DNA from: Gemmatimonadales bacterium UBA1120
Lineage (GTDB): Bacteria; Gemmatimonadota; Gemmatimonadetes; Longimicrobiales; Gaopeijiaceae
Reading direction: 5' to 3'
Assembly (NCBI GenBank): GCA_002313925.1
Contig: DCAZ01000080.1
Span: forward strand, 1-6,398
DNA: 6,398 nt
Shown here: positions 4,626 to 6,398 of the stretch, one piece after another
Position numbering within the stretch: the stretch's first letter is position 1
How the letters are laid out: each line of letters begins with the position of its first letter
Notes under the pieces: model-generated
What the model saw: only the letters and a program-made list of their open reading frames with translations
Databases searched by the model: none
What the model was told of the DNA's origin: nothing
Translations under genes and position numbers: made by a program

Positions 4626-6398
4626 ATGAAGACCTTGGCCGGCGTCTCTGCGGTTTTGGGTTTTACCCTAGTGCTCATCGGTGGTGAAGCCTATGTGCCC
4701 CATTCGCCACTGGAGTCATCGCCCGAGTTTGTGCACCTGAACTTGGGGAGCTATACAGGGTCGACGGAGACGGATATCGACCACACCGAGGTTGTTGGAC
4801 AGTACTGTGTACGGTGCCATAACGACCGCAGAATGACTGGCAACATGTCGCTTGAGCAGTTTGATGCTTCAGCTCCGGAACGGAACGCTGAATTGTCAGA
4901 GAAGATGATCCGGAAGCTCCGAGCGGAGATGATGCCGCCACCGGGTGCGCGGCGTCCTGCTGGAGATACACTCTTATCGCTTGTCCTGGCCCTCGAATCC
5001 AGCATGGATGCTGCAGCGGTAGCGAACCCAAACCCGGGGGGACGCAGTTTTCAAAGGCTAAACCAGGCCGAGTATGGGCGCTCTATTCTTGAACTGCTCG
5101 ACCTAGAGATAGATGCTGGTGATTACCTCCCACTCGATACTAAGAGTGCGAATTTCGACAATATCGCTGACGCTCAGATGCTTTCGCCGATGTTGCTTGG
5201 TACGTACTTCCGTGCCGCTGCTGAGATTAGCCGACTCGCTGTCGGAGATCCAAATGTACTCCCGTCCTCGAAGACGTACACAAATGGGGGGTATGTTTCC
5301 CAGTGGGATCAGGTAGAGGGTGCACCGTTCGGGACGCGTGGTGGAATCTCGGCCATGCACACCTTTCCGGCTGACGGCGACTATGTATTCAAGATGGCCT
5401 TTGAACATACCACGACCGGGGGATTTTTCGGCGGCACTTCTAGGGACGAGCAGATCGAGATCTCGATTGACGGTGAGCGCGTCGCACTCTATTGGGTCGA
5501 CCGCTTCATGAACGTCTCAGATCCGAACGGCGCAAACATGCAAAGTGAGCCGATTTTTGTGCGTGCGGGTCCACGCCGGGTGAGTGCAGTTTTCTTGAGA
5601 CAAGCCGAGGGCCCTAGGGAGGATGTGGTTTCACCTCATGAGTGGTCGCTAAGCGATAGGCAGATTGGGGTAAGCGGTTATGGAGTCACAGCACTTGCTC
5701 ACCTCAAAGATCTAGCTATCACAGGTCCCCACGAGCCCACTGGTGTTTCAGAGACTCCGAGTCGGAGACGAGTATTCAGTTGCCGGCCGCTTACTCCGGA
5801 GGAAGCACCCACGTGTGCGGAAGAAATTATATCCCGACTGGGTCCTCAGGCTTTTCGCCGGCCACTCACACAGGCGGACCTTGAGGGATTAATGTCCTTC
5901 TACGAACTGGGATTTGCCGGCGGGGGTTTCGAGCTTGGAGTGCGGACAGCGATAGAAGCCATGCTGGCTAGTCCTGACTTCGTGTTCAGGCTTGAAGAGG
6001 CACCCAGTGGGGTGCAGACGGGGGAAAGCTACAAGGTAAGCAATATTGACTTGGCATCTCGACTCTCATTTTTCCTTTGGGGCGCTCCGCCAGATGTTGA
6101 GTTATTGGCCGCGGCCGAAAAGGGTGAATTATCTGAAGAGAGCGGGTTAACTGCTCAGGTCAGGCGTATGCTCAAAGATTCACGGGCAGAAGCTTTAGGG
6201 ACGCGGTTCGCGAGTCAGTGGCTCCGTTTGGAGGACTTGGACAAAGTCCACCCCGACCGACTGTTCTTTCCGGATTTTTACCAACAGCTTGCCGACGCGA
6301 TGCTGAGGGAGACCGAACTGTTCTTCAATGGTCTGGTTCGTGAGGATCGCAGCGCGCTTGAGTTGTATTCGGCGGACTACACGTACTTGAATGAAGCC
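4626..6398 (+). CDS. PSD3-PSD5-PSD4 (DUF1587/1595/1592) c-type cytochrome-like protein, 3' truncated by window edge
   Basis: The frame stays open for 591 codons to the window end. Residues 1-22 are a Sec signal peptide (MKTLAGVSAVLGFTLVLIGG). Residues 55-110 form a short cytochrome c region with CVRCH at 61-65 and a later MMPPPG at 102-107 that may supply the distal heme ligand. DUF1587 (PSD3) spans about 141-205 (FQRLNQAEYGRSILELL, then LPLD...NFDNIAD). Residues 215-375 are a beta-rich segment (FPADGDYVF, IEISIDGERV, FVRAGPRRVSAVF) resembling carbohydrate-binding jelly-roll inserts known in this family; that match is tentative. DUF1595 (PSD5) follows at about 384-468 (C386, C397, AFRRPLT, MLASPDFVFRLEE), then DUF1592 (PSD4) from 474 (LASRLSFFLWGAPPD, FASQWLRLEDLD, ELYSADYTYLNE). 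DUF1588 and DUF1585 presumably follow outside the window. It starts a new transcription unit and is a paralogue of the gene at 1-792. Confidence 0.93.
   Translation, partial: MKTLAGVSAVLGFTLVLIGGEAYVPHSPLESSPEFVHLNLGSYTGSTETDIDHTEVVGQYCVRCHNDRRMTGNMSLEQFDASAPERNAELSEKMIRKLRAEMMPPPGARRPAGDTLLSLVLALESSMDAAAVANPNPGGRSFQRLNQAEYGRSILELLDLEIDAGDYLPLDTKSANFDNIADAQMLSPMLLGTYFRAAAEISRLAVGDPNVLPSSKTYTNGGYVSQWDQVEGAPFGTRGGISAMHTFPADGDYVFKMAFEHTTTGGFFGGTSRDEQIEISIDGERVALYWVDRFMNVSDPNGANMQSEPIFVRAGPRRVSAVFLRQAEGPREDVVSPHEWSLSDRQIGVSGYGVTALAHLKDLAITGPHEPTGVSETPSRRRVFSCRPLTPEEAPTCAEEIISRLGPQAFRRPLTQADLEGLMSFYELGFAGGGFELGVRTAIEAMLASPDFVFRLEEAPSGVQTGESYKVSNIDLASRLSFFLWGAPPDVELLAAAEKGELSEESGLTAQVRRMLKDSRAEALGTRFASQWLRLEDLDKVHPDRLFFPDFYQQLADAMLRETELFFNGLVREDRSALELYSADYTYLNEA
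4806..4820 (+). other. Heme c attachment site CVRCH in the N-terminal domain
   Basis: Codons for Cys61, Cys64 and His65 make an intact CxxCH motif about 40 residues after the signal peptide. Together with the C-terminal CNSCH seen in the paralogue at 1-792, it predicts two hemes per full-length protein. Confidence 0.87.

Noticed and set aside
4675..5031. 118-aa minus-strand open frame
   Set aside because: It is antisense to the cytochrome N-terminal domain, low in recognisable features, and rich in Ser/Pro/Arg as expected for a shadow frame.
1..6398. Window as a circular element or contig with overlapping ends
   Set aside because: The matching ends are only about 69% identical in DNA, so they are paralogues and not the same sequence read twice.

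Overview
The window reads as chromosomal DNA of a free-living, heterotrophic Gram-negative bacterium. All complete proteins carry export signals, and the gene families seen (multi-domain PSD/PSCyt cytochromes, HXXSHH proteins, exported ankyrin proteins) are typical of Planctomycetes, Verrucomicrobia, Acidobacteriota and related, often uncultured, soil or marine lineages. The exact phylum cannot be fixed from this sequence; an Acidobacteriota- or Gemmatimonadota-like source is my best guess.

Layout. Positions 1-792 (+) hold the C-terminal third of a PSD4/PSCyt3/PSD2 (DUF1592-DUF1588-DUF1585) heme protein cut by the window edge. After 19 nt comes a complete DUF1552 (HXXSHH) protein with a twin-arginine signal (812-2224, +). 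After 10 nt comes a 596-aa exported ankyrin-repeat protein that appears to start at TTG (2235-4025, +). These three form one operon. A small exported DUF4168-like protein lies on the opposite strand (4030-4434, -), converging on the ankyrin gene with 4 nt between the stop codons. A 191-nt divergent promoter region (4435-4625) separates it from a second, paralogous PSD cytochrome gene (4626 to window end, +), which shows the N-terminal CxxCH, PSD3, a beta-rich middle, PSD5 and most of PSD4 before running off the edge.

The two cytochrome genes overlap in what they show: the last 33 codons of the window align with codons 1-33 of the window (24/33 residues, 68/99 bases identical). The window is therefore almost exactly one period (6299 nt) between equivalent points of two paralogues. 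Joining the two views suggests full-length proteins of about 820 aa with two c-type heme sites, one at each end.

Likely joint role (inference): an envelope redox module in which a Sec-exported di-heme protein works with a Tat-exported HXXSHH partner of the alkaline-phosphatase/sulfatase-like type and an extracytoplasmic ankyrin scaffold. The substrate is unknown. No RNA genes, mobile elements, CRISPR arrays or convincing intrinsic terminators were seen. No stretch longer than 300 nt lacks a gene.
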